NCBI GenBank assembly: GCA_022565415.1
Contig: JAIUMT010000051.1
Coordinates: 1-14,379 of the forward strand
Length of the DNA: 14,379 nt
From: Balneolales bacterium
GTDB lineage: Bacteria > Bacteroidota > Rhodothermia > Balneolales > HLUCCA01
Reading direction: 5' to 3'
The position numbers were made by a program, and so were the translations under genes. Shown one piece after another: positions 6,759 to 13,724 of the stretch (positions are counted from its first letter, which is position 1; each line of letters begins with the position of its first letter). The notes beneath the pieces were generated by a model. That model saw only the letters and a program-made list of their open reading frames with translations, did no database searches and was not told where the DNA came from.

Positions 6759-8546
6759 TTAGCTTTTACCGAATTTGATTCCAGGCTTGAGTTGAATATG
6801 CAATTCATCGAGCTGACGCACATCAACCACATCCGGACAATTATCCATCGTACTTTGCGCACGTTGGTTTTTCGGGAATGCGATTACATCACGCAAACTA
6901 CGCGAACCGGTTAAAAGCATCACAATGCGATCGAGTCCGAAGGCGAGTCCACCGTGTGGCGGCGCACCATATCGGAATGCATCCAACAAGAATCCGAATT
7001 TTTCGCGGGCTTCTTCTTCGCCAATTCCGAGGAGTGCGAACATGCGTTCCTGTAATTTACGGTCGTGAATACGAATCGACCCACCTCCGATTTCGTTTCC
7101 ATTCATGACCATGTCGTAGGCCCGGGAGCGAACCTTGCCCGGATCAGTTTCCATCAGGTGAAGATCTTCGGGAATTGGTGATGTGAACGGATGGTGCATA
7201 GCCATGTAACGTCCGGATTCCGGATCGTACTCGAGCAACGGAAACTCCGTTACCCAAAGCAAGGCGTTTTTGGAAGTATCGATCAACTCGTACTCCTGAC
7301 CCATAATGAGGCGCAACTGACCGAGATGTCCGTAAACATCCTTTTTCGGACCGGCAAGCACGATAATGAGATCGCCCTTGTCGCAACCGGCTTTCTCAAC
7401 CATTTTGAGCGTGGTGTCTTCGCTAACAAACTTCCCAACACTCGAATACACTTCGTCTTCGTTGTTTTTGATGTAAATCAGTCCGTTAGCACCGATTTCA
7501 TCTTTAGCGCGTTTGGTAAGACGATCCATAATACCGCGACCCAAGTGGCCATGACCCGGAACGTTGAATCCGATTACCACCCCACCATCTTCGACGGTTT
7601 TGGCAAAAACACGAAACTCTGATTCGGCAACGATTTCCGAAAAATCAACAAATTCGAGTCCGAATCGGAGATCTGGCTTATCGGAACCGTACTTCGTAAT
7701 CGCATCCTGGTAGGTCATTCGCGGAATCGGGGTCGGAAGTTCGTATCCAGAAGCGTCCTGAAGCACATTCTTCATCATTCCCTCGGCCATTTCGTAAATG
7801 GCTTCTTCATCAACAAACGACATTTCCACGTCAATTTGAGTGAATTCAGGCTGACGATCGGCGCGTAAATCTTCATCGCGGAAACACTTCACAATTTGGA
7901 AGTAGCGATCCATTCCCGAAACCATCAAAATCTGCTTGTATGTCTGCGGACTCTGAGGCAACGCATAAAAAGAACCCGGATTAACCCGACTCGGAACCAA
8001 ATAATCGCGCGCACCCTCAGGAGTAGAACGCATCAAAACAGGAGTTTCCACTTCGGCGAAATCATGCTTGTAGAAATAATTTCGCACAATTTGGGCAACT
8101 TTCGAACGCAACATCAGATTGTGCTGCATTTTCGGGCGGCGTAAATCGAGGTAGCGGTATTTCAGGCGAACATCTTCATTCGTTTTGATGTCGTCTTCGA
8201 TTTCGAAAGGTGGCGTGTCGGCAGTCGAGTAAATGAGCAACTTGTGCACGTGAACTTCTACCTGACCCGTAACCAATTTCGGATTCACATTGGTCTCATC
8301 GCGCTCGTGAACGAGTCCTTCAATTCCAATAACATACTCTGAACGAAGTGAATCGGCTAATTCATGAGCCTCGGCATTATCCTGCGGAGAAAAAACCACC
8401 TGGGTAAATCCATATCGGTCGCGCAAATCGATGAAAATGACTCCACCTAAATCACGACGAGTATCCACCCATCCGTTCAAAATTACGGTTTTTCCGGCAT
8501 CTGCCTTCTGTAGTTCCCCACAAGTATGGGTTCTTTTTAAAAACAT
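6759..8546 (-). CDS. aspS: Aspartate--tRNA ligase, bacterial type
   Basis: The enzyme charges tRNA-Asp with aspartate. At 595 residues it has the usual bacterial length, which includes the inserted GAD domain in the middle. In order: the N-terminal anticodon-binding OB fold (GWVDTRRDLGGVIFIDLRD at 25-43), the flipping-loop region RSTPEGARDYLVPSR (173-187), and class II motif 2 in FRDEDLRADRQPEFTQID (222-239). The GAD region follows near 290-420. Motif 3, GLAFGLDRIVMLL, is at 533-545. The C-terminus has the family ending FPKNQRAQSTM. RRDLGG in the OB fold carries leucine where some non-discriminating enzymes have histidine, hinting at a tRNA-Asp-specific enzyme. The gene is leftward and alone, divergent from the kinase/regulator pair. 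Confidence 0.98.
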   Translation of the reverse strand: MFLKRTHTCGELQKADAGKTVILNGWVDTRRDLGGVIFIDLRDRYGFTQVVFSPQDNAEAHELADSLRSEYVIGIEGLVHERDETNVNPKLVTGQVEVHVHKLLIYSTADTPPFEIEDDIKTNEDVRLKYRYLDLRRPKMQHNLMLRSKVAQIVRNYFYKHDFAEVETPVLMRSTPEGARDYLVPSRVNPGSFYALPQSPQTYKQILMVSGMDRYFQIVKCFRDEDLRADRQPEFTQIDVEMSFVDEEAIYEMAEGMMKNVLQDASGYELPTPIPRMTYQDAITKYGSDKPDLRFGLEFVDFSEIVAESEFRVFAKTVEDGGVVIGFNVPGHGHLGRGIMDRLTKRAKDEIGANGLIYIKNNEDEVYSSVGKFVSEDTTLKMVEKAGCDKGDLIIVLAGPKKDVYGHLGQLRLIMGQEYELIDTSKNALLWVTEFPLLEYDPESGRYMAMHHPFTSPIPEDLHLMETDPGKVRSRAYDMVMNGNEIGGGSIRIHDRKLQERMFALLGIGEEEAREKFGFLLDAFRYGAPPHGGLAFGLDRIVMLLTGSRSLRDVIAFPKNQRAQSTMDNCPDVVDVRQLDELHIQLKPGIKFGKS

Positions 8547-8581
8547 GTTATCTTAAAATCTGACGTTAATCGGTTGCAAAA

Positions 8582-8603
8582 CAGTCACCCCTAACAGGTG
8601 CTG
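8582..8603 (-). promoter_or_regulatory. Short hairpin in the aspS leader
   Basis: CAG-T-CACC (8582-8589) can pair with GGTG-CTG (8597-8603) over 7 bp with one bulge around CCTAACA, 36 bases upstream of the aspS start codon. It might be a leader structure or an operator. The evidence is weak. Confidence 0.2.
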
Positions 8604-8716
8604 AAACGTAATCATCCCTTACATAAAAAGACTTCCAAAATACATAAAGTTTTTACCAAACTCCGCATTTTCGCCTGTTAAATTCATCAGTAACAACAAG
8701 ACGGCGCAAAATCTTA

Positions 8717-8724
8717 TAATTTTG
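8717..8724 (+). promoter_or_regulatory. Possible -7 element for the histidine kinase operon
   Basis: TAATTTTG matches all fixed positions of the Bacteroidota -7 consensus TAnnTTTG. A start near 8731 would give a leader of roughly 90 bases. No TTTG-like -33 element is present at the expected distance, so the site could depend on an activator or be a chance match. Confidence 0.3.
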
Positions 8725-8823
8725 AGTGAAAACACTATATTGATGCAGGTTATTGGATAATGCTGAGCTAACAACTCGTAATTCCCATGACCATTAACCC
8801 ACCGTTCCTGAAAACGATACGTT

Positions 8824-10287
8824 ATGAGCGTTACCACCACGCTGGCAGAAGTACTCCGAAATGAGACGATTTACAACGAGATTTTTCGTAAAAATCCATC
8901 GATAAAGATGTTGGTTGATGCAATTTCAGGCGAAATAATTGATGTAAATAATGCCTCGCTCGACTATTACGGTTATTCTTATTCAGAATTTTGCAATCTG
9001 AACATCCTGGATATCAACAGTATTGATGCCGATGAGTATCAAAAAAGGAAGGATGAAATTCGTCGCGATGGTGTGGGACGTTACAGGTGCCGACATGAAC
9101 TGGCTGATGGAGAATTGCGCAAAGTTGAGGTGTACACCGCGTTAATTAACCTTCACGGAACCGATCTTTTCTATTCCATTATTACAGATATCAGCGATCA
9201 GGTCGATGCCGAGGAAAAATTAAAATTCGGTGAACAGTTGTTTAATCAGTTCATGACGAAAACGCCGGTAACACTGGCCATGCTCGATAACGACATGAAT
9301 TACCTGCTTACTAGTGAGCGCTGGATTCAAGATATCGCATCGGGCGAAACGGAAATCATTGGGCGAAATCACTACGATGTGATAAAAAATCAGCCTCCTC
9401 ACTGGGTCGACGCCTACCAACGTGGTCTTAAAGGTCATAGCGAGAAATTCGAACAAGATATTCTTATTCGTCCGAGTGGTAAACTCGACTGGATTCGCTG
9501 GGAAGTCTCGCCCTGGTACACATCAGACCATAAAATCGGGGGGATTATTCTTTTCGTGGAGATGATTACCCAACGAAAGAAAGTGGATGAAATTAGTAAT
9601 CGCCTCATTGAGCAGCGCTCGCGGATGGCGGCTAAAGTGGAAACTATTGAGGAGGAGCGCCGCAATATTGCCCGGGAGTTGCACGACGGACTTGGTCAGC
9701 TCTTAACCGCTGCCCACCTCAATCTGGATCTGGTTGAGCAAAACCTGGAAAGCAATCCCGACAAGATTAAAGAAGATCTACGTCGGGTGAAAGCGCTCAT
9801 CACCACCACCATACAAGAAGTACGGAACATCTCGCAGAATTTACGTCCGGCCGTTCTGGATGATTTCGGCCTTGTGCCAGCGATTCGGAACTTGTGCGAT
9901 GATTTCAGAAGAACCGGATCACTAAACGTGCAATTTTCCGAATACGAGATGAAAGAGCATTATAGTCCGGCCATTGAGATTGTGGTTTTCCGCGTGTGCC
10001 AAGAAGCACTTAACAATATCGTTCGTCATGCGGAGGCATCCGAAGCGAGCATCGATATTTACAACCGAGAATCTCACATTCTAATTGTGATTCAGGATAA
10101 TGGCCAGGGATTCGATCTGGCGAAAATATCCCAATCCAAAACCGGTACCGGACTCATGAACATCAAAGAACGAGCCGAACTATTAGGGGGAAGCGTGCAA
10201 ATTGAGTCGCAGATTAATAATGGAACCGAAATTATTATCGAAATCCCCCTCAAACAGAATGAACAATCGCAACCTTTCGAGCAGTAG
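8824..10287 (+). CDS. Soluble PAS-PAS sensor histidine kinase (HisKA_3/NarL-type)
   Basis: This 487-residue kinase probably senses an intracellular cue and phosphorylates the regulator encoded 2 bases downstream. There is no signal peptide or membrane segment. Two PAS modules occupy about residues 16-125 and 134-250; the second ends in a clear PAC segment (WEVSPWYT...GGIILFVEMITQRKK). A coiled coil at about 250-280 leads into the HisKA_3 dimerisation helix EERRNIARELHDGLGQLL (277-294), where H287 is the phosphoacceptor. The HATPase_c domain shows its N box EALNNIVRHA (394-403), G1 box DNGQGF (425-430) and G2 box GTGLMNIKERAELLGG (441-456). No cysteine cluster or heme signature marks the ligand, so the signal (redox, small molecule or protein partner) is unknown. 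The kinase family is secure. Confidence 0.95.
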   Translation: MSVTTTLAEVLRNETIYNEIFRKNPSIKMLVDAISGEIIDVNNASLDYYGYSYSEFCNLNILDINSIDADEYQKRKDEIRRDGVGRYRCRHELADGELRKVEVYTALINLHGTDLFYSIITDISDQVDAEEKLKFGEQLFNQFMTKTPVTLAMLDNDMNYLLTSERWIQDIASGETEIIGRNHYDVIKNQPPHWVDAYQRGLKGHSEKFEQDILIRPSGKLDWIRWEVSPWYTSDHKIGGIILFVEMITQRKKVDEISNRLIEQRSRMAAKVETIEEERRNIARELHDGLGQLLTAAHLNLDLVEQNLESNPDKIKEDLRRVKALITTTIQEVRNISQNLRPAVLDDFGLVPAIRNLCDDFRRTGSLNVQFSEYEMKEHYSPAIEIVVFRVCQEALNNIVRHAEASEASIDIYNRESHILIVIQDNGQGFDLAKISQSKTGTGLMNIKERAELLGGSVQIESQINNGTEIIIEIPLKQNEQSQPFEQ

Positions 10288-10289
10288 AT

Positions 10290-10955
10290 ATGGATAAAAT
10301 TCGAGTATTAGTAGCAGACGATCACGACATTGTGAGATATGGAATTTGTTCCGTTTTGCAATCTTCGCAGGATGTGGAAGTAATTGGGGAGGCAGCCACT
10401 GGCAAACAGGCGGTAAGTATGTACGAAACGCATCTTCCGGATGTGGTTCTGCTGGATATTTCCATGCCCGACATGAATGGAATTGAAACCACACGAACCA
10501 TCGTTAAGAAATTCCCGGCTGCCCGAATTTTGATTTTGACAATGCATTTGAACGAAGAATATCTGAATCAGGTGATTAACGCCGGAGCGCTGGGCTATTT
10601 GCTGAAGAATGCCGATATCGACGAGATGTTAAGTGGCATTCGCATGGTAGCCAAGGGAAAACAGGTGTTTAGCGGGGAAATTGCCCGCCTCATGACCGAG
10701 AAATACATACGATCTGCTCAGGATGGGTATGATGGAAAAGTGATGAATGTGCCGAGGCTAACCCGTCGCGAAAAAGAGATTCTTCAAAAAATAGCTGAGG
10801 GGAAGACAAGTCAGGAAATTGCGGAGGTTTTATTTATTAGTCCACGTACGGTAGACACCCATCGCGCCAACTTAATCCAGAAATTAGGTGTGAAAAATTC
10901 GGCTGGGCTCGTTCGCTATGCTATTGAAAGAAATCTACTTAGTGACGTTGAATAG
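10290..10955 (+). CDS. NarL/FixJ-family (LuxR HTH) response regulator
   Basis: The protein has 221 residues. The receiver domain (about 3-120) has the acidic pair D10/D11, phosphoacceptor D56 (VVLLDISMPDMNG, 52-64), T84 and K106. The C-terminal LuxR-type helix-turn-helix runs from about 155 to 213: LTRREKEILQKIAEGKTSQE, then ISPRTVDTHRANLIQKLGV as the recognition helix region. Its ATG follows the kinase stop codon after 2 bases, so the pair is one operon and almost surely a cognate two-component system. Phosphorylation by HisKA_3 kinases normally promotes dimerisation and DNA binding. No structural gene follows. An array of TACGTA words begins 19 bases after the stop codon and is a candidate binding site. 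The target genes are not known from sequence. Confidence 0.96.
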   Translation: MDKIRVLVADDHDIVRYGICSVLQSSQDVEVIGEAATGKQAVSMYETHLPDVVLLDISMPDMNGIETTRTIVKKFPAARILILTMHLNEEYLNQVINAGALGYLLKNADIDEMLSGIRMVAKGKQVFSGEIARLMTEKYIRSAQDGYDGKVMNVPRLTRREKEILQKIAEGKTSQEIAEVLFISPRTVDTHRANLIQKLGVKNSAGLVRYAIERNLLSDVE

Positions 10956-11021
10956 TCCGGATATCCCTATTTATACGTAAATTTTCCATACGTATAAATA
11001 CGTAGAAAGATTACGAAATTC
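10956..11021 (+). repeat. Long copy of a diverged repeat containing the TACGTA array
   Basis: TCCGGATATCCCTATTTAT (10956-10974) and AGATTACGAAATTC (11008-11021) recur in the same order at 11164-11200, with 1-3 differences in each block. This copy has about 29 extra bases between the blocks, which contain most of the TACGTA words. The pair suggests an old local duplication of a regulatory element. Confidence 0.45.
10969..11017. promoter_or_regulatory. TACGTA operator-like array
   Basis: ATTTATACGTA (10969-10979) and TACGTATAAAT (10989-10999) are perfect 11-bp inverted arms around a 9-base spacer. The self-complementary word TACGTA occurs at 10974, 10989 and 10999, and a variant TACGAA at 11012 (steps of 15, 10 and 13 bp). 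NarL-family regulators commonly bind short inverted words of this kind, so autoregulation or control of the downstream non-coding transcript is plausible. Read as RNA, the arms could also form a hairpin, but no U run follows. Confidence 0.45.
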
Positions 11022-11026
11022 CCCTG

Positions 11027-11058
11027 ATTGTGCAGGACGGATTATACCCTTAACATTG
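11027..11058 (+). promoter_or_regulatory. Possible promoter of the candidate small RNA (ATTG-N20-TAACATTG)
   Basis: ATTG at 11027-11030 and TAACATTG at 11051-11058, separated by exactly 20 bases, resemble the Bacteroidota -33 (TTTG) and -7 (TAnnTTTG) elements with one mismatch each. The TACGTA array ends about 10 bases upstream, a sensible position for an activator. Initiation would fall near 11064. Confidence 0.3.
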
Positions 11059-11063
11059 TATCA

Positions 11064-11136
11064 GCAAATGGGGTAATAGCCGTCTGTAGATGATAAACAG
11101 GCGTTCCTTCTCTGAACGGGAGGAACGCCTTTTTTT
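11064..11136 (+). ncRNA. Candidate small RNA downstream of the two-component operon
   Basis: No open frame of note lies between the regulator stop and 11136, yet the stretch ends in a very strong intrinsic terminator (11099-11136) and has a promoter-like pair at 11027-11058. If the promoter is real, the transcript is about 70 nt. If transcription starts upstream, 11031-11085 can form a long imperfect stem (GACGG/CCGTC and TACCC/GGGTA with an internal loop). The alternative is simply a 180-base 3' untranslated region of the kinase/regulator mRNA, possibly processed. I know no Rfam family that fits. Confidence 0.3.
11099..11136 (+). terminator. Strong intrinsic terminator
   Basis: AGGCGTTCCT (11099-11108) and AGGAACGCCT (11121-11130) pair perfectly over 10 bp around a 12-base loop and are followed by seven T (11130-11136). 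It ends the regulator operon and/or the candidate small RNA. Confidence 0.9.
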
Positions 11137-11163
11137 ATGCCCATCTTTCAAGGGGGGAAACCA

Positions 11164-11200
11164 TCCGTTATCCCTATCTATTCAGCAGATTACGACATTC
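11164..11200 (+). repeat. Short copy of the diverged repeat
   Basis: TCCGTTATCCCTATCTAT (11164-11181) and AGATTACGACATTC (11187-11200) match the two ends of the longer copy at 10956-11021 but lack its central TACGTA segment. The right block overlaps the hairpin at 11184-11209. Confidence 0.4.
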
Positions 11201-11209
11201 TGCTTTTTT
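11184..11209 (+). terminator. Weak second terminator-like hairpin
   Basis: AGCAGA (11184-11189) pairs with TCTGCT (11199-11204) around a 9-base loop, and the stem runs into six T (11204-11209). It could back up the terminator at 11099-11136 or end a short transcript. The stem is only 6 bp. Confidence 0.4.
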
Positions 11210-11277
11210 AACAAACGCACTATTTAATACTTGTTACCCTTAGAATAGTGATATTGTTCCGCAAAATGGCCAAAAAT

Positions 11278-11316
11278 AAAAAAGCCCGATACCTGACTAA
11301 TCAGATACCGGGCTTT
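11278..11316 (-). terminator. tRNA-Met terminator
   Basis: On the leftward strand AAAGCCCG...CGGGCTTT forms the base of a stem. GTATCTGA and TCAGGTAT extend it to about 16 bp with two G-U pairs around a TTAG loop, and a run of U follows. It begins 5 bases past the 3' end of the tRNA gene. Confidence 0.88.
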
Positions 11317-11320
11317 AGCG

Positions 11321-11394
11321 TAGCGTGGGGCGGGATCGAACCGCCGACCTCCGGGTTATGAATCCGACGCTCTAACCACCTGAGCTACCACGCC
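11321..11394 (-). tRNA. tRNA-Met (anticodon CAT)
   Basis: The 74-base leftward gene folds as a full cloverleaf. The acceptor arms GGCGTGG (5') and CCACGCT (3') pair with a G-U at position 1-72. The D stem is GCTC/GAGC, the anticodon loop TTCATAA has CAT at 11358-11360, and the T arm is GGCGG-TTCGATC-CCGCC, followed by discriminator A. CCA is not encoded. The anticodon stem lacks three consecutive G-C pairs next to the loop, so this is not a classical initiator. The same anticodon is used by tRNA-Ile2 (lysidine-modified), which cannot be fully excluded; the sequence resembles elongator tRNA-Met. It is transcribed alone, away from proS. Confidence 0.93.
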
Positions 11395-11410
11395 GTTTTT
11401 CCCAAGACTT

Positions 11411-11441
11411 TAAATATAAGAACATTTCCATTCGAAATAAA
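11411..11441 (-). promoter_or_regulatory. Possible tRNA-Met promoter (TTTA-N19-TATATTTA)
   Basis: Read leftward, TATATTTA (11418-11411) has TTTA (11441-11438) 19 bases upstream, resembling the Bacteroidota -7 and -33 elements. The -7 word is identical to the one proposed before mscS. The tRNA 5' end lies 16 bases downstream, a reasonable distance for a short 5' leader. Confidence 0.35.
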
Positions 11442-11481
11442 CGCCAAATTTACACTTTTTTCTCCCTCAATAAGCAGTTCC

Positions 11482-11516
11482 ATACAAAATGTTGTATTTT
11501 CAACATCGAAATACAA
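11482..11516 (+). promoter_or_regulatory. Overlapping inverted repeats in the proS leader
   Basis: ATGTTG/CAACAT (11489-11494, 11501-11506) and TTGTATTT/AAATACAA (11492-11499, 11509-11516) are perfect inverted repeats that share bases, so as RNA they would exclude each other. ATACAAAAT (11482-11490) could compete for the same strand. The start codon is 37 bases downstream. This may be an operator or a leader switch; the AT-rich context makes chance pairing possible. Confidence 0.25.
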
Positions 11517-11552
11517 GAACATCTTCACGAAGTAATCGAAATAGAATCAGCT

Positions 11553-13025
11553 ATGGCAAAAAACATCACGACACAGGAAAAAGACTATTCTCAGTGGTAT
11601 CTCGATATTATTAAAGAGGCAAAATTAGCCCAACACTCGCCGGTACGCGGCTGTATGGTCATCCGACCGAACGGATTTGCACTCTGGGAAAATATGAGAG
11701 ATGAACTGGATCGTATGTTTAAGGAAACTGGTCACGAAAACGCCTATTTCCCGCTTTTTATTCCTAAGTCGTTTTTGTCGAAGGAAGCCCAGCATGTTGA
11801 GGGTTTTGCCAAAGAATGCGCCGTTATAACGCATAGTCGACTGATTAACTCTGAAAATGGTGTCGACGTTGACCCAACTTCTAAGCTGGAAGAGGAACTT
11901 ATTGTTCGTCCGACTTCGGAAACGATAATCTGGGACACCTACCGCGACTGGATTCAATCATACCGCGACCTCCCGATTCTAATTAACCAATGGGCGAATG
12001 TGGTTCGATGGGAAATGAGAACCCGATTATTCTTGCGAACGATGGAGTTTTTGTGGCAGGAAGGTCATACCGCCCACGCAACCCAGGTTGAAGCCGAAGA
12101 AGAAACCCGCAAAATGCTCGAGGTTTACAAGACATTCGCGCAAGATTTCATGGCTATGCCCGTGGTTACCGGAGTCAAAACGGCATCGGAGCGTTTTGCC
12201 GGAGCCATCGACACCTATTGTATCGAAGCATTGATGCAAGACGGAAAAGCATTGCAGGCCGGAACTTCGCACTTTTTGGGTCAGAATTTCGCCAAAGCGT
12301 TTAATGTCACATTCCAGGACTCTGACGGTCAGGTGAAGTACGTTTGGGCAAGTAGCTGGGGAGTTTCCACCAGGCTCATTGGGGGCCTCATCATGACCCA
12401 CTCTGACGATCATGGATTGGTGTTGCCACCGCGTTTAGCTCCGACTCAGGTTGTTATTGTGCCCATCTGGAAAAACGAAATTGAGCGAACTACGGTGCTT
12501 AGCTATATCGCCTCCATCCGTAAAGAGCTAACTGATGCCGGCGTTCGGGTGAAATTGGATGATCGCGACAACTTTAAGCCAGGTTGGAAATTTACGCAGT
12601 ACGAGGTTGAGGGAGTTCCTTTGCGAATTGCGGTTGGTCCGCGCGACGCTCAGAATGGGAACATCGAACTGGCCCGACGCGACACCCGCGAGAAGAGCAT
12701 CATTCCGAACGAAAACCTCGGTACGTTTATCCCAAACTTGCTCGAAGAAATTCAGTCTACGCTGTTTAACGCGGCTTTGGCCAGACGAGAACGCGATACG
12801 CATGCGGCCAACTCCTACGAAGAATTCAAGCAAATTCTAGATGAGAAAGGCGGATTCGTGTACGCGCATTGGGATGGCACAGAGGAAACCGAAACGCGCA
12901 TTAAGGAAGAAACCAAAGCAACGATTCGGTGTATTCCTTTCGAAAACCCATATCCGGGCAAAGGAAAGTGTATGGTTACCGGAAATGACTCCGATCAAAT
13001 GGTACTTTTTGCACGATCATACTAA
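11553..13025 (+). CDS. proS: Proline--tRNA ligase, short archaeal/eukaryote-like type
   Basis: The enzyme charges tRNA-Pro with proline. Its 490 residues, without the large editing insertion of E. coli-type ProRS, put it in the archaeal/eukaryote-like group. It shows RPTSE (119-123), motif 2 in RWEMRTRLFLRTMEFLWQEG (152-171), and motif 3 in STRLIGGLIMTHSDDHGLVL (272-291). The anticodon-binding domain spans about 298-400. The C-terminal extension ends in the typical Tyr (VLFARSY). In the extension, the four-cysteine zinc site of the Thermus/archaeal enzymes is largely missing: AHWDGTEETE (438-447) has no cysteine, and only C460 and C473 remain (GKCMVTG has T476 where CxxC would end). I recall similar degeneration in Bacteroidota homologues. 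It is first in a likely operon with the PAP2 and nnrE genes. Confidence 0.97.
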   Translation: MAKNITTQEKDYSQWYLDIIKEAKLAQHSPVRGCMVIRPNGFALWENMRDELDRMFKETGHENAYFPLFIPKSFLSKEAQHVEGFAKECAVITHSRLINSENGVDVDPTSKLEEELIVRPTSETIIWDTYRDWIQSYRDLPILINQWANVVRWEMRTRLFLRTMEFLWQEGHTAHATQVEAEEETRKMLEVYKTFAQDFMAMPVVTGVKTASERFAGAIDTYCIEALMQDGKALQAGTSHFLGQNFAKAFNVTFQDSDGQVKYVWASSWGVSTRLIGGLIMTHSDDHGLVLPPRLAPTQVVIVPIWKNEIERTTVLSYIASIRKELTDAGVRVKLDDRDNFKPGWKFTQYEVEGVPLRIAVGPRDAQNGNIELARRDTREKSIIPNENLGTFIPNLLEEIQSTLFNAALARRERDTHAANSYEEFKQILDEKGGFVYAHWDGTEETETRIKEETKATIRCIPFENPYPGKGKCMVTGNDSDQMVLFARSY

Positions 13026-13049
13026 AAATGCCTTTTTAACTTCGGGCTT

Positions 13050-13715
13050 ATGAAACAACCTGCACGAATCAACGTGGCGAAGGTACTATCTGGCGTGTTA
13101 AATCCGCTTTTGCTGCCACTTTTCGTGTTTGGATACTGCGCTCATGTTCTGGAATCGGATGTCCGGGTAAAACTCATTGTAATTAGCATTGGCGTTTTCT
13201 TTTTTTCGATTCTGCCTTTGCTGATTTTGCTTATAGTAAAACGCCGGCATAAGCTAAGTAGTATCGATATTCCCATTCGTGAGGACCGAATTCGACCGTT
13301 TTTGTACGGAATCTTATCAATGCTCACCGGTTCGGCCATGTTTATCATCGTCGGACTTCAAAACGCTGAAGTGTACCAGGCTTTGGCGCTTATTTCCGTC
13401 TTGAACGCTATAATGGCTGCGGTTATTACAACCCGATGGAAAATCAGCATTCACTCCATCAGTATCACCTCCGCTGCAGTTATTATTTACTTCATGTCGG
13501 GAGGTTCGCCGTTAATGTGGCCTCAGTTTTACGGAACGCCCATTTATTTGGTCATCGCTTTTGCCATTCTGATTGGACTCGTAATGTGGTCGCGGGTTGT
13601 TCTGAAACACCACACCCCTGCTCAGGTTATACTCGGGACAATTTTCGGTATCGTTTTTACCACACTGCAGCTATTGATCTACTTCCCTGTCCGTGATTTC
13701 GAGAATTTTGTGTAG
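13050..13715 (+). CDS. PAP2-family integral membrane phosphatase
   Basis: This is a 221-residue multi-spanning membrane protein. Hydrophobic segments lie at about 15-33, 41-63, 84-102, 107-127, 138-150, 163-180 and 193-212. The PAP2 signature is present but variant. A C1-like REDRIRP occurs at 77-83, C2 is SIHS (133-136), and C3 is SRVVLKHHTPAQVILGTIFG (181-200) with H188 at the catalytic position. The final Asp of classical C3 is Gln192. Members dephosphorylate lipid phosphates such as undecaprenyl pyrophosphate, phosphatidate or lipid A; the substrate here is unknown. It starts 24 bases after proS and ends 9 bases before nnrE without a terminator, so cotranscription is likely. Activity should be treated as inferred because of the altered motif. 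Confidence 0.85.
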   Translation: MKQPARINVAKVLSGVLNPLLLPLFVFGYCAHVLESDVRVKLIVISIGVFFFSILPLLILLIVKRRHKLSSIDIPIREDRIRPFLYGILSMLTGSAMFIIVGLQNAEVYQALALISVLNAIMAAVITTRWKISIHSISITSAAVIIYFMSGGSPLMWPQFYGTPIYLVIAFAILIGLVMWSRVVLKHHTPAQVILGTIFGIVFTTLQLLIYFPVRDFENFV

Positions 13716-13724
13716 GTTTGAGGT

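Noticed and set aside
7191..7622. A 143-codon frame opposite aspS
   Set aside because: It lies wholly within aspS on the other strand. aspS is unambiguous and the shadow shows no domain.
11137..11211. A 24-codon open frame beginning with ATG right after the strong terminator
   Set aside because: It begins at the end of the poly-U tract, has no ribosome-binding sequence, and its 3' half coincides with a repeat and a hairpin. Chance is the simpler explanation.
11321..11394. A-C mismatch at the base of the anticodon loop of tRNA-Met as a sign of a pseudogene
   Set aside because: All other stems are intact, the loop is canonical and a strong terminator follows. This mismatch is familiar in elongator tRNA-Met genes.
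12027..12413. A 128-codon frame opposite proS
   Set aside because: It is a shadow of a conserved coding region with no independent support.
11553..13025. ProRS motif 2 reading RTRLFLRTMEF instead of the more usual RTRPFLRTREF
   Set aside because: From memory, the same positions vary in Bacteroidota ProRS, so this is probably lineage variation and not a defect.
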